This document shows positions 1 to 9,712 of a stretch of 17,394 nucleotides of DNA, piece by piece (positions within the stretch are counted from its first letter, which is position 1; the number at the start of each line of letters is the position of its first letter). This DNA is from Spirochaetota bacterium (GTDB taxonomy: Bacteria; Spirochaetota; UBA4802; JAFGJZ01), in the NCBI GenBank assembly GCA_022704645.1, contig JAKJGA010000023.1, positions 1 to 17,394 of the forward strand, written 5' to 3'. A model generated the notes under the pieces. The model was not told where the DNA came from and ran no database searches. It saw only the letters and a list, made by a program, of their open reading frames with translations. The position numbers and the translations under genes are program-made.

Positions 1-3000
1 AGAGAATAATTACTGCGCAGCATATCAAAACACTTAGAATAATCAGTTCGGGAAAGCTTCCTGAATGTATCACTTTCCGAAGAAGAAACATTTCTTTCCG
101 AAGGTGAAACAAAAGCCGAAAGCATCAACTGCTGCTTAATTTCTGCATACTTCAATGCTTCTGCATATTTTCTATCTCTAAAATTCAGCATTATAATAAA
201 ATCTATTCCTTTGACAAAAAGATCCTGACGGATAGACCTTATCACAGACAGATTATTATGCGCGATTGAAAGCGCAGAAAGAAACTCGCTCTCATAGTCC
301 TTAAGGGATACAGTCTTATCTCCGCTCAATATTTTTTTACGGATTAAGTGAGCTTTTAACAGCTGAACATTATATCTGGCAGATTCAGAATCTGCAGAAA
401 GCTTTGCCTCTTCAACAACAGCATCAGAATTTTTAAGCCCTGTAAAAACCGCATTTTCGGCAGAAATAATCCGAAGTGCCGGCTTAATCTCCGTAAATGA
501 TTTTAATATTTTTTCAGATTCATCATATCTTCCGAGATAAGTCAGAAGAGATGCTCTTTTAACAAGTGAACTTTCCTTTTCTGCCGTAAACTGAGAGCAG
601 ACCTTAGCATAAAGATCTGCAGCAATGCCGAATTCACCGATTGATTCCGCAGCATGAGCAGCTGTAAAACAGCAGATATTTACATCAATGCTTTCATCGT
701 ACGCGAATCTTGCAGTTTTAATTTTTGCGAGTAATGCAGATAAATCATTTTTGGTACCGGAGATCAGTTCATTTTTCAATTTAACAAAATACCATACAGC
801 TTCACCATATTTATCTATGCGCTCTTTTTCTTCATCAATTGACGTTGTATTAATTGCACGATCCTTAAAGCTAAGAGGGGTAATGGATTTAACCGGAACA
901 GTCTTCCGGTTATTCATTATCAGAAATGAATTCAAAAGAGATAACAATTTTGCTTCATCAATGAAATAATTCTTTGAAGAAGGAATATTCAATGAACCTG
1001 AAACTATTCCATTGTACACCGCATAATCGCCTTTCTGATTCAAAAGTTCAGAATTGAGCTTTAAGTAATCAGACGCCCGTTTAATCTCACCATTTTTCAA
1101 AAGAAGATATAGACCAAATGAAACTATACGTCCGTCACTTCCATATTCAGAAATATTATCAAATGGAAATTCTACAAGAGCTTTCTTATAGTATCCCTCA
1201 TATTCCATAATTCTGGAATTCAAATATTTAATGTAATTGTCTTTTGCTTCGGAATTCTTTACGAATGAATTAACTATCTTTTTTGCGCTTCGCAAATTAC
1301 CTGAATCAAGAGTTTTTTCAAAGATTTCATTTGAGAAAATGCTGCCCGTGGATATCTTTTCTCTGTTTTTACCAATAATATATGAAAACCTGTCTGAGGA
1401 AACAACAGATTCTGACACTCCTGAATATATCATAGAGTCAGAAAGAAGCATAATCTCATCAGATGTTATTGATTCCGATTTAACAGAAATTTTAACGGGA
1501 AAATATTTATCAGAAAAAAGATTCCGGGTGACATTCAGCAAATTACCGTCTTCAACCAATAGAGATTTCTTTCTGGACGGATTAAGCGAATTAGAGTCAT
1601 AATACTCGGGCAATCGGAGTATATCGGAAAATGAAGAAACATAAACAGCTTCAGACAAATTTAAAGAAAGCGACTCTTCATTAATCATAACATATGCATC
1701 TGAAATATCAGTAGTAAAATCAGAATCACCGTAAACAGCTGTCGTTATTTTTCCATCTGCTATACGCCAATAGCGCATTTTGCCTTTATCTTTTATATAA
1801 ACATAAAAAGGTTTTTTTATTTTTTTAGCATTACCTTTTTCAACAGAAAAATAATGTGATATCTCCGGGTCAGATTGCGCTGACTTACTTACCTTCTCGG
1901 ATATATCTAAAGCTGTTTTAATAAGTTCCTTGTTCGCAAGCGGATCAAGTCCGATACGCGAAACGCATTTATTAAATTCAACATAATTGTTTTTAATAAA
2001 ATTAAGTTTGGCATTATATTTATCTTCAGAAAATTCAGGAGAATAATTAAATATCCTTGAAGTCTTTTTAAAAGAAGCAAGTCTTTCAAGTACAGTAAAA
2101 GAATCATTAGTCAAACCTGCCTCAGCAAGATCACAAGCATAATTCCGGTAAAGGTCTTCTACCTTCTCGGAGTATGAAGCAAAAAGCTGCGGAAATTTCT
2201 CAATAAGAATAATTCCCGATCTTGATGCATCAAGATAAGAAGACGCAGGAAGATGAACGGAATCATATCTTCTCTTAAGAAATGAAGAAAGAGACAAATG
2301 ATAAGAAGGAATGAGTTTATAAATCATTTCTGATTCAATGACTGCCTGCACACTTCCAAGTGTAGAATATGCTTTTACGGGAAAATCCATCCGGTCATAG
2401 CAAAGAGAAAGATTAATCAGCAATCGAGCCCGCATTGATTTAGAAATATTCTGATTCAAAAGACGCGTTTCAATAACACCTGACGCTTTCTGATAAATGC
2501 TTCTATCAATTGATTCTCCGCGGGATATTTTCATCTCCTGTTTCGCCATATTTAATAGAGCGGATGAAATGTCTATTTCCAAATAAACAGTCTTGGCTTC
2601 CTGTGCAATTTTCGATTTTAATTCTTCAATTTCCTGCTTGGTGACTTTCCTATTGTCACGGTCAGCATTATTTTCAAGAGTTTCATATTCTGAAGCAAAA
2701 CGGTTCGATTCATAAAGCGAACGGTATTTTGAAATTTTAACCAGGAGAGAGTCTATTTCCTCCGGCTTTTTCATATTTTTTTCCGCAAGAAAACAATATA
2801 ATTCAGTCAGATTTTTAACGGCCGAAAACACCACTTCGGAATTTTCTTTATTCTCGCCTTCACTCCACGCGAGATAGAAATACTTTTCTGATTCAGTATA
2901 TTTTTTGAGTTTAAAATATATTTCTCCCAGATTATTGTATGATGAAAAAACAACATTGTTATAAAATACTGATTTTTCTTTGCCGGCTATTTCTATCTTC

Positions 3001-6000
3001 TTTTTCAGATATTCCGCAGCTTTTTCCAAATCACCTGATTTATAATTAATATTTTCAATCATGGATAAATTGAGAAGATTCTTCTGGTTTTTATTTAATT
3101 CTCCGGATATTCTCGCAGAACCTATGACAGCAGTATCCCCGCCGAGATTCCAAACTGGAAACGGTCCGAATATATAAAAAGCCTTAAGTTTCAGATAATA
3201 TTTTTTCTCCGACTCTTCATCATCAGAAATAATGTCTTCGGTTTTTTTCAGATAGGAAATAGCCCCGTCATAATCTCCGAGTGATTCACGGCAAAATGCT
3301 ATCTCCTGATATAACCGAACCTCATCATATTTTATTCCGTATTTACGCGCATGATCAATCATCCGCAAATACCATTTTTCCGCTTCCGGATAATTGCCAT
3401 CCATACGCTCAAACAAGGCAAAATATTTATAGATATGATATAATTGATTGGCATAATCTTTCCGATTTTTTGAAGTAATAAGACTTCTATAGACAGAATA
3501 CACTTTGTTCATTTCTTCTTTGGCTTTAGCAAAATCCCCATTCTGCCAGTAACAATAACTTAGATGAAACAGAAAAACCGCTTCTTCAATTTTCGAACCA
3601 TAATTTTTTTTATAAATCTGAGCAGATTTATATGCGGATAGAGCCTCAGAATAATTCATTAAAAGGAAATTCACATTACCAAGATTAAGATAAAGATTTC
3701 CTTCCTTTTCAGGATTAATCTTTTCATTATTAACACTGACAGCCTTGAGATATAATGCTCTTGCTTTTTCAAAAAGATATTTATCGAAATATTTATCCGC
3801 TGTTTTTACGGCATTATAATTTCCGTCAGATTCGTCATTTCTAAGAAGATCGATGTATTGAAATATCCATCCTTTCAGAAGATAAGCATCTGAAAATGTA
3901 TCATCCATAAAGAGAGCCCAGTCAGTCTGCTCAATGGCTTTTTTGAAATTCTCAGCAAAATTCTCCGGATTGGATTTAACACTTTCGGATGATTCTCCAA
4001 GTGCTTTTTTACTATATACATAGGCAAGCGCATATATGTAAGCTTTATCAAAATCCATTCTTGCAATGTTTAGATTTTTCAGATAATCTTTTTCAAGAGC
4101 GCTAAGATTTGACTGAGATGATGTCTTGTCTGAACTTTTTGCGTCAATGTAAAGCACATGTGCTCTTGGAGCATATTTATCATAAAGATCATTAAATATT
4201 CCGCGCTGGTATAAATATGAAACTAATGAAATTGATTTAAAATAAATCTCTGCAGCAGAATTATATTTTCCATTATTTTCAAATTCAGCCCCTTTCTTCT
4301 CATAATAAGAAAGAAGTTTCTCTGCAGTATCGTTAACATCCTGAATTTTCCAACGAGGCAGATAATTGGATAATGCCGCATGAATAAACTTTTCTTCACT
4401 TTCAGGATTTTTGGAATTTATACGGGAAAGAAGAATGTTGCATTTGTAGTATAAGGCAAAAGTTGTACGGATTCCTTCCATAGCCTTTTTAAGGTCATCT
4501 GCAGATTCTTTTTCCTTTTTTTGCTTATAATAAACATAACCTCTAGAATAATACAAAGTTGATAATAGAATTTTTGCTCCATTCAGCTTACGCCCTTCAT
4601 ACTTCTTTGAATCAATTGCCTTTTTATAAGAATCGATCAATTGAGTAAGATTGCCTGCCGATTTCTCATCGGCAGCACTTGATTTATCTGCTATATAATA
4701 TGATGTTAATAGTTCAGATGCTTTTTCCTGAAGAGATGAAGAACCTTCTAAAAATACATACTCAAGTTCGGAAGGCACTTCGGAAATATCCGGCTCTGTT
4801 TTACGCAAATTGATAGAATACTTATAATGTACAGCGGAAATTGACTGATACTTCGGATCATCTTTAATTATTTTCTTATAGTAATACATAGCCTTATGCG
4901 GATCCCGCAAAGAATAATAATCGGCTATATCCTCCAGCAGCATCGAAGTACTTTCTCCGGCTTCAGAAACTCTTTGAGCAGCTGTCTCTGCTTTTCCTGA
5001 AAGCAAGAGAAGAAGAAGTTCAGCATATTTGCTATTCTGCGATATTTTTTTCATAATGCCTTCTGCTTCAGACGAATGAGGAAGTTTTTCTTCAACAGCA
5101 AAACGCATTGCAGAAGCTAAAGATCTGATCACAAAAGGCTTATTCGATTCGCCGGCTGCATTATAATGGAAGAAATAAACTCTCATCAGATAATCAATAT
5201 AAAATTCACCGTCAGTATCATCCGAATACGTGATAGCAAGATCATACTGATCCTTTGCATTTTTTCTTCGTGGTATTTCACCAAATTCAGGAAGCATATT
5301 GATATTGATATTCGCTCCCTGCTGTTCAGAATAAACAATAATTCCGTTGAAAACTTTTTCTTCGCTGCTGAAATACTTAAGAGTATACGACGGGAAAAAT
5401 CTTGGTTTAAAAGACGATCCCTTTGAATAAGTCATTCGAAAAGATTTATCCAAGAAAATATCTCTGTAATAGATGTCGGATTTATCCTTTAAATTGAGTT
5501 GCCTGTCCCCGTTAGTATCAGAAGATATTGAAGTATAAATAATATCCTTATTGTTTGAAGCAAATACCGGATATAACTTGATATCATTCCCTTTTACAAC
5601 GAGGGACTCCTTCCTGTTAGCTAAATCCAGTACATAAATATCTCCCATACGGTTTTCGCGGTAAGAAACAAATGTTAATTTTTTCCCATCTGAAGAAAAA
5701 GAAGGATATATTCCTCCTTTTTCAGTAATTTTTTTAATGGAGCCGTCACGGGGATTTATTATATAAATATTTTCTTCGCCGTCACGGCCTGAAGAAAACG
5801 CAATTGTTTTAGAGTCAGGAGACCATACCGGATCTGAATCCTTAATCATACGGAGAATTTTGTTTTGATCTGCCATTGATGTCAGATTAGTTATATTCTT
5901 ATCCAGAATACCCGTTGATGATGAATTCATAATTGAATTAAGATCCAATGAAGCGAAAAATATATCACCAGCCGGATCTTCGCGGTCAGAAACAAAGACA

Positions 6001-6338
6001 ATAGATCGCGAATCCGGAGAAATACTGCATGCAAAATCCTTTGAAGCATGTGTAGTCAGTCTGACAGTAGAAATACCGGTCATAGAGCGGAGATATAAAT
6101 CATAATTTCCGTTTTCTTTATCCGACGAATAAACAAGAAAATTGCCGTCTGCGGACAGACTGCCGTCTGTCTCAACAGATTTTTCAAATGCAAGAGGAAT
6201 AACGCGCCCGGTACCTTTTTCATCAAAGGCATCTTTAAGCATCAGATTGTATTTGAGAGAGACTTCATTTTTATCAGCAGATAAGAGACCCTGCGCGGCA
6301 ATTATGAAAACAATAATAAGATAAAAAACATTTTTCAT
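1..6338 (-). CDS. Giant exported PD40-propeller/TPR-solenoid protein, 3' end outside the window
   Basis: A single open frame runs from ATG at 6338 to the window edge: 2,112 codons with no stop, so the C-terminus is not visible. Residues 1-20 are a hydrophobic signal peptide (MKNVFYLIIVFIIAAQGLLS, then ADK). Residues about 45-345 hold PD40/WD40-like blades as in TolB, with SADGNFLVYSSD near 62, SPDSRSIVFVSDRE near 107, SPDSKTIAFSSGRDGEENIY near 173 and SSDGKKLTFVSYRENRMGDIY near 215. From about 360 on the sequence is alpha-helical and TPR-like, for example SEALSAYKSA, GDFAKAKEEM and GDYDGAISYLKK. Residues about 1505-1680 break this pattern with a more beta-rich, possibly CHAT-derived segment. 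ATG overlaps the TGA of the upstream lipoprotein gene (ATGA), which implies translational coupling. Family knowledge: such architectures are exported protein-protein scaffolds. The role is not known; it is inferred to work with the AsmA-like protein and the lipoprotein. Confidence 0.93.
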   Translation of the reverse strand, partial: MKNVFYLIIVFIIAAQGLLSADKNEVSLKYNLMLKDAFDEKGTGRVIPLAFEKSVETDGSLSADGNFLVYSSDKENGNYDLYLRSMTGISTVRLTTHASKDFACSISPDSRSIVFVSDREDPAGDIFFASLDLNSIMNSSSTGILDKNITNLTSMADQNKILRMIKDSDPVWSPDSKTIAFSSGRDGEENIYIINPRDGSIKKITEKGGIYPSFSSDGKKLTFVSYRENRMGDIYVLDLANRKESLVVKGNDIKLYPVFASNNKDIIYTSISSDTNGDRQLNLKDKSDIYYRDIFLDKSFRMTYSKGSSFKPRFFPSYTLKYFSSEEKVFNGIIVYSEQQGANININMLPEFGEIPRRKNAKDQYDLAITYSDDTDGEFYIDYLMRVYFFHYNAAGESNKPFVIRSLASAMRFAVEEKLPHSSEAEGIMKKISQNSKYAELLLLLLSGKAETAAQRVSEAGESTSMLLEDIADYYSLRDPHKAMYYYKKIIKDDPKYQSISAVHYKYSINLRKTEPDISEVPSELEYVFLEGSSSLQEKASELLTSYYIADKSSAADEKSAGNLTQLIDSYKKAIDSKKYEGRKLNGAKILLSTLYYSRGYVYYKQKKEKESADDLKKAMEGIRTTFALYYKCNILLSRINSKNPESEEKFIHAALSNYLPRWKIQDVNDTAEKLLSYYEKKGAEFENNGKYNSAAEIYFKSISLVSYLYQRGIFNDLYDKYAPRAHVLYIDAKSSDKTSSQSNLSALEKDYLKNLNIARMDFDKAYIYALAYVYSKKALGESSESVKSNPENFAENFKKAIEQTDWALFMDDTFSDAYLLKGWIFQYIDLLRNDESDGNYNAVKTADKYFDKYLFEKARALYLKAVSVNNEKINPEKEGNLYLNLGNVNFLLMNYSEALSAYKSAQIYKKNYGSKIEEAVFLFHLSYCYWQNGDFAKAKEEMNKVYSVYRSLITSKNRKDYANQLYHIYKYFALFERMDGNYPEAEKWYLRMIDHARKYGIKYDEVRLYQEIAFCRESLGDYDGAISYLKKTEDIISDDEESEKKYYLKLKAFYIFGPFPVWNLGGDTAVIGSARISGELNKNQKNLLNLSMIENINYKSGDLEKAAEYLKKKIEIAGKEKSVFYNNVVFSSYNNLGEIYFKLKKYTESEKYFYLAWSEGENKENSEVVFSAVKNLTELYCFLAEKNMKKPEEIDSLLVKISKYRSLYESNRFASEYETLENNADRDNRKVTKQEIEELKSKIAQEAKTVYLEIDISSALLNMAKQEMKISRGESIDRSIYQKASGVIETRLLNQNISKSMRARLLINLSLCYDRMDFPVKAYSTLGSVQAVIESEMIYKLIPSYHLSLSSFLKRRYDSVHLPASSYLDASRSGIILIEKFPQLFASYSEKVEDLYRNYACDLAEAGLTNDSFTVLERLASFKKTSRIFNYSPEFSEDKYNAKLNFIKNNYVEFNKCVSRIGLDPLANKELIKTALDISEKVSKSAQSDPEISHYFSVEKGNAKKIKKPFYVYIKDKGKMRYWRIADGKITTAVYGDSDFTTDISDAYVMINEESLSLNLSEAVYVSSFSDILRLPEYYDSNSLNPSRKKSLLVEDGNLLNVTRNLFSDKYFPVKISVKSESITSDEIMLLSDSMIYSGVSESVVSSDRFSYIIGKNREKISTGSIFSNEIFEKTLDSGNLRSAKKIVNSFVKNSEAKDNYIKYLNSRIMEYEGYYKKALVEFPFDNISEYGSDGRIVSFGLYLLLKNGEIKRASDYLKLNSELLNQKGDYAVYNGIVSGSLNIPSSKNYFIDEAKLLSLLNSFLIMNNRKTVPVKSITPLSFKDRAINTTSIDEEKERIDKYGEAVWYFVKLKNELISGTKNDLSALLAKIKTARFAYDESIDVNICCFTAAHAAESIGEFGIAADLYAKVCSQFTAEKESSLVKRASLLTYLGRYDESEKILKSFTEIKPALRIISAENAVFTGLKNSDAVVEEAKLSADSESARYNVQLLKAHLIRKKILSGDKTVSLKDYESEFLSALSIAHNNLSVIRSIRQDLFVKGIDFIIMLNFRDRKYAEALKYAEIKQQLMLSAFVSPSERNVSSSESDTFRKLSRTDYSKCFDMLRSNYS

Positions 6339-6871
6339 TTTTTTGTTACCCATTTCCCGTCCGCAGTTTCAAGTACGTCGCCTCTTCTGGCTTTTTCTCT
6401 CTGTTCGGCAGCAAAACTAATCCGCTCTTCGTTTTCGCTTCTTTTTGTTTTAGCTGCATAATAAAGAATTATTTTTTTTCTGGCATTGTTCTCAGTCTCA
6501 ATAATTGAAAGAAGTTCCGTCTTTTTCCTCGAATCTTTCTCGTAAACACTTATTGATCTGTACTTCAGATTTCCGTCCCGGCCTTCACCTATTGCTGATT
6601 CATCCTTGTATCGTCTTATTCTTTCTTCATTCATACTCCGGATGTTCTGTGCTGATAAAATCTCTTCATCGGAAAAGGATACTGCTGTTCCGCTTTTTTC
6701 CTTCTGAACATTAGTTCGTGCACTTGAAACAACCCATGCGTCATCTTCAAGCTCTCGGTATTCTCCGGTTATCTGCCGCTCAATCATTGTTTTTTCTCCG
6801 GTAAGTTCAATCTTCGGAGGAATAATCACGCATGAACATGCAAGCAATAGCATTATAAATAAATATTTCAT
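6335..6871 (-). CDS. Lipoprotein with C-terminal YdbL/DUF1318-like domain
   Basis: 178 residues. An N-terminal signal peptide ends in a lipobox, LLAC, with the acylated Cys probably at 12. The segment just after it (VIIPPKIELTGEKTMIE, 15-31) resembles the start of mature YnbE, a small outer-membrane lipoprotein. The C-terminal part (about 123-178: IIETENNARKK ... FAAEQREKARRGDVLETADGKWVTKK) has the DUF1318/YdbL pattern, with an Arg/Lys-rich helix, an A.Q...A..GD turn and a terminal GKW(V/L).K. The middle (60-110) is charged and probably flexible. It starts directly after the AsmA-like TAA, with GAGG about 8 bases upstream, and its stop overlaps the next start. Known: in E. coli YdbH, YnbE and YdbL form an inter-membrane bridge system. 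Inferred: this protein combines the YnbE and YdbL roles and anchors or guides the AsmA-like bridge. The DUF1318 assignment is fairly firm; the YnbE resemblance is weak. Confidence 0.85.
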   Translation of the reverse strand: MKYLFIMLLLACSCVIIPPKIELTGEKTMIERQITGEYRELEDDAWVVSSARTNVQKEKSGTAVSFSDEEILSAQNIRSMNEERIRRYKDESAIGEGRDGNLKYRSISVYEKDSRKKTELLSIIETENNARKKIILYYAAKTKRSENEERISFAAEQREKARRGDVLETADGKWVTKK

Positions 6872-9655
6872 TTAATTAACCTCATCTTTTCTGATTTTTC
6901 CGAGATATTCTTTTATCGGAATTCTGTCATACTGAATCTTGTCATCTTCAATATGAAAAGTAAAATAACCGAGAGCTTTTCTTTTTAATGTAACAGTTGC
7001 ATAAACATTGCCGCTGTCGATATTGAAATAGAAACCTGATGGAAGATTAAGATGATCTACAACCTTCTGTGTAACTCCAAGTTTTGATTCACCCTTCTCT
7101 TCAGATAGACCTTTCATCAGCCTGTTTGCAAATTTATCCTGAATCTTATAAATGTTCATAAAACCGTTTATATCAGGGAGATCCCCTGAAAAATCAACAC
7201 CGTGTCCCGAAATATCTGCATTGAGAGAAATTTCTGCTTTTGTGTTTCGGGAAGAAGAAATTCTATCAAGCTGGGAAATATCTATATTATTGGCATTAAG
7301 TGAAATACGATATTCCATATTTTTTGTCTGCATATCCGCAAGATAAAACATTATTTCATCAGAAGATATTATCCCATTCATAAGAAAAGCCTTCAAAGAA
7401 GTAATGCTGAATACATTTTCCTTAAAACGCATAGACGCTGATAAATCCTTAATCAGTTCAAACTGTTCGGGACGGGATGGATGTTTAATTTTTAATGATC
7501 CTATTTTAAAATTATCTTTTTCTTTAAAACCTGTGTTATCAAGAAGCCTGCTCTTATCAACAGCAATCCTGGAAGTTCCGTCATATTTGGACTTGAGATC
7601 ATAATCGAAAGGAAAATCGAGGTTGAGAGAATTTACAGACAACATGTTTAACGAATCTTCAAAATTTAAATTCTTTATGCTGATTTCACCGGAAGCCTTT
7701 CCATTCTCAAGACCTCCCTTCATCCTTGCATTAAGATAAAGCGAACCCCAGAGAGAAAGATTTTCTTTTTTAACTTTTTTCTTTCCGCTTTCAGCAGTCA
7801 GTGAAATCTTTATGTCCGAATCAGATAAAGGTGAATTTTTCTGTTCCAGCATCCCGTCCGCTTTAAGAAGTACACCAAATTCACGGCTTCCAACCGAAAA
7901 CCTGTGAATGTCAATCCGATTCTTTCTGCTGTCCTGAGTCAGAGATGCATCGAGTGCAAGATCTTTTACATCATAATCAGGAATTACGAAAAGAGCCTTG
8001 AGCGCAGCTGACATTTTCTCTTTCTGCAAAAATGATATGTTAAGATCTGCTTTCACACTTTTTTTCAGAGGTACAGCATTTAGAGATTCTGCAATTGACA
8101 TAGGAAGAAGAGCTTCAAGCTCACGGACATTCAGTTCAAGCGGCAGAATTTCGATATCAGCTTCTGTACCCGAAGAAATCGACGCTTTTCCTTTTGCGGA
8201 AAGATAGAGAGCATTTGCTGATTTGGGAGAAGAAGAATATTTTGCAGAAAAAGAGTTAATCAGAAAACGTGAAAAATCCGAATAGGTGCTGATATCCGCC
8301 GTAAGCTGAAAAGAATTTCTGGATGACCAGCTTTTATCAAGACGGAAAAAAAACGGGAAGAGATTTATTCCAAGTGAAATATCCGCCTCACTTCCTTTCT
8401 TGCGGATATCGTAAGCAATATCCATTGAATCAGCTTTAAGTTCAAATGCCGCTTGACGGAAAAGAAAATCGTTAAATCTGAAATTACCATTTAGTCTTAC
8501 ATTAGAAGCATTACCGGCAACAGAAAGCGGATATAACGAAAGTCGGCCGCCGAATTTAAGTGAATTGTCTTTTGTCAATGTTACGTAATACGGATAGAGT
8601 TTTGAAAGATCAATTCTGCTTTCTTTCATACGTATATCAATATTCTGATTCTTTGACATGCTTGAAACAGTTCCACCGAGAGATAACCACTTATCATCTT
8701 TGAACTTAACATCAAAGGAGTTGAGGCGCAGAAAATCATTTATCGGATCAAGGAAAATATCATAGCTTATAAGAAAATCCAATGGTCCGAGATGAGAACG
8801 CTGAAAGCGCACAGGAGAATTATATGTACCGGCTTTAAAACGGGATTCAAAAGCTTTTTCACCATCTTTGTTAACAAGATTAAGTCCGAGAAATAAAATT
8901 AAAGGCGGTTTCACGTCTGCTTCTTTTGATGAAAAACTAAGATTCAGTTTCTCTGCAGGATTAATATTTACGGAAAGCGTTTCAACCAGTTTAACAGCAG
9001 AAATTCCGAGCGGAATTTTTTTTACCGGCGGAACATAAATGTCCGTTGTGAAACTGAAATCACTAAGTGATGCATTAAACTCATCAGCATCAACATCGAT
9101 AGATAAATCTTTGAGAATAAATTTAAGAAAAAATTCAATACTTATCGGAAGATTAATTTCCTTGGAAGGCTCACCGGATTCTTCTTCAACCGGTTCTTCT
9201 TTTATACCTGAAGTTTTAGCGAGTTTTTCAAAATTCCAAACGCCTTTCTCCTGGATAAGATTTATTTTGGGAGAATATATTCCGATTTCGTTAAAGCGGA
9301 TATTTCCTGTAAGAATCTGAAACAGAGAATAATCAAGGACAAGCCGGTCAACACGGATCATTTCTCCCTTAAACGGTTCGGGATTGTAAACTACAATATC
9401 CTTTATATCAAACCCGGACATTAGACTGAAATGTTTGACGTCAAGCTCAAGCCGACCGTTCATATATTCCGGATAATATTTTTCGGCGATGCGCTCAACA
9501 CGCTTATCCGATAAAAATACTACAGCTGCAGTCAAAACAACAAATATAAAAGCCGCAATTGAAAACGGCGCTATGATCAGAATTTTAAGTATACGCTTTT
9601 TACGCGACGGCTTCTGTCCTTTTTCAACGGACTTATCCGCTACATCTTTTTCCAT
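6872..9655 (-). CDS. AsmA-like inter-membrane protein, candidate YdbH-type lipid-transfer bridge
   Basis: 927 residues. A basic cytoplasmic tail (1-22) is followed by one membrane anchor (about 23-48) and a large beta-rich periplasmic part with alternating polar/apolar strands, as expected for AsmA/TamB-type grooves. The AsmA start pattern is clear at about 66-151: NGRLELDVKHFSL, FDIKDIVVYNPEPFKGE, VDRLVLDYSL, then GIYSPKINLIQ and GVWNFEKLAK. The C-terminal 100 residues contain a short helical stretch (NGFMNIYKIQDKFANRLMKG) and end in beta strands (TVTLKRKALGYFTFHIEDD). Known: AsmA-like proteins such as TamB, YhdP and YdbH span the periplasm and move phospholipids to the outer membrane. The abutting DUF1318 lipoprotein gene is what favours a YdbH-type member over other AsmA relatives. 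ATG at 9655 is preceded by AAGGGTGGG at suitable spacing. The exact subfamily is inferred. Confidence 0.85.
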   Translation of the reverse strand: MEKDVADKSVEKGQKPSRKKRILKILIIAPFSIAAFIFVVLTAAVVFLSDKRVERIAEKYYPEYMNGRLELDVKHFSLMSGFDIKDIVVYNPEPFKGEMIRVDRLVLDYSLFQILTGNIRFNEIGIYSPKINLIQEKGVWNFEKLAKTSGIKEEPVEEESGEPSKEINLPISIEFFLKFILKDLSIDVDADEFNASLSDFSFTTDIYVPPVKKIPLGISAVKLVETLSVNINPAEKLNLSFSSKEADVKPPLILFLGLNLVNKDGEKAFESRFKAGTYNSPVRFQRSHLGPLDFLISYDIFLDPINDFLRLNSFDVKFKDDKWLSLGGTVSSMSKNQNIDIRMKESRIDLSKLYPYYVTLTKDNSLKFGGRLSLYPLSVAGNASNVRLNGNFRFNDFLFRQAAFELKADSMDIAYDIRKKGSEADISLGINLFPFFFRLDKSWSSRNSFQLTADISTYSDFSRFLINSFSAKYSSSPKSANALYLSAKGKASISSGTEADIEILPLELNVRELEALLPMSIAESLNAVPLKKSVKADLNISFLQKEKMSAALKALFVIPDYDVKDLALDASLTQDSRKNRIDIHRFSVGSREFGVLLKADGMLEQKNSPLSDSDIKISLTAESGKKKVKKENLSLWGSLYLNARMKGGLENGKASGEISIKNLNFEDSLNMLSVNSLNLDFPFDYDLKSKYDGTSRIAVDKSRLLDNTGFKEKDNFKIGSLKIKHPSRPEQFELIKDLSASMRFKENVFSITSLKAFLMNGIISSDEIMFYLADMQTKNMEYRISLNANNIDISQLDRISSSRNTKAEISLNADISGHGVDFSGDLPDINGFMNIYKIQDKFANRLMKGLSEEKGESKLGVTQKVVDHLNLPSGFYFNIDSGNVYATVTLKRKALGYFTFHIEDDKIQYDRIPIKEYLGKIRKDEVN

Positions 9656-9677
9656 TTATCCCACCCTTATTTAGCGC

Positions 9678-9705
9678 ATTTTAAAGCTTAAAGAGAATGA
9701 TTCAA
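9678..9705 (-). promoter_or_regulatory. Possible sigma-70 promoter for the AsmA-like operon
   Basis: In the 57-base gap between the acetyltransferase stop and the AsmA-like start the minus strand reads TTGAAT (9705-9700), a 16-base spacer, then TAAAAT (9683-9678), 22 bases before the start codon. The match is fair and the DNA AT-rich, so chance occurrence is possible. No terminator is visible in the gap, so read-through from the TRIC/GNAT genes is also possible. Confidence 0.3.
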
Positions 9706-9712
9706 GCATATT

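Noticed and set aside
688..969. A 93-codon plus-strand frame
   Set aside because: Antisense shadow of the giant gene; Ser/Phe-rich composition typical of reverse-complemented Glu/Lys-rich coding DNA.
1237..1602. A 121-codon plus-strand frame
   Set aside because: It is antisense to the continuous giant minus-strand frame, has no ribosome binding site and no recognisable domain.
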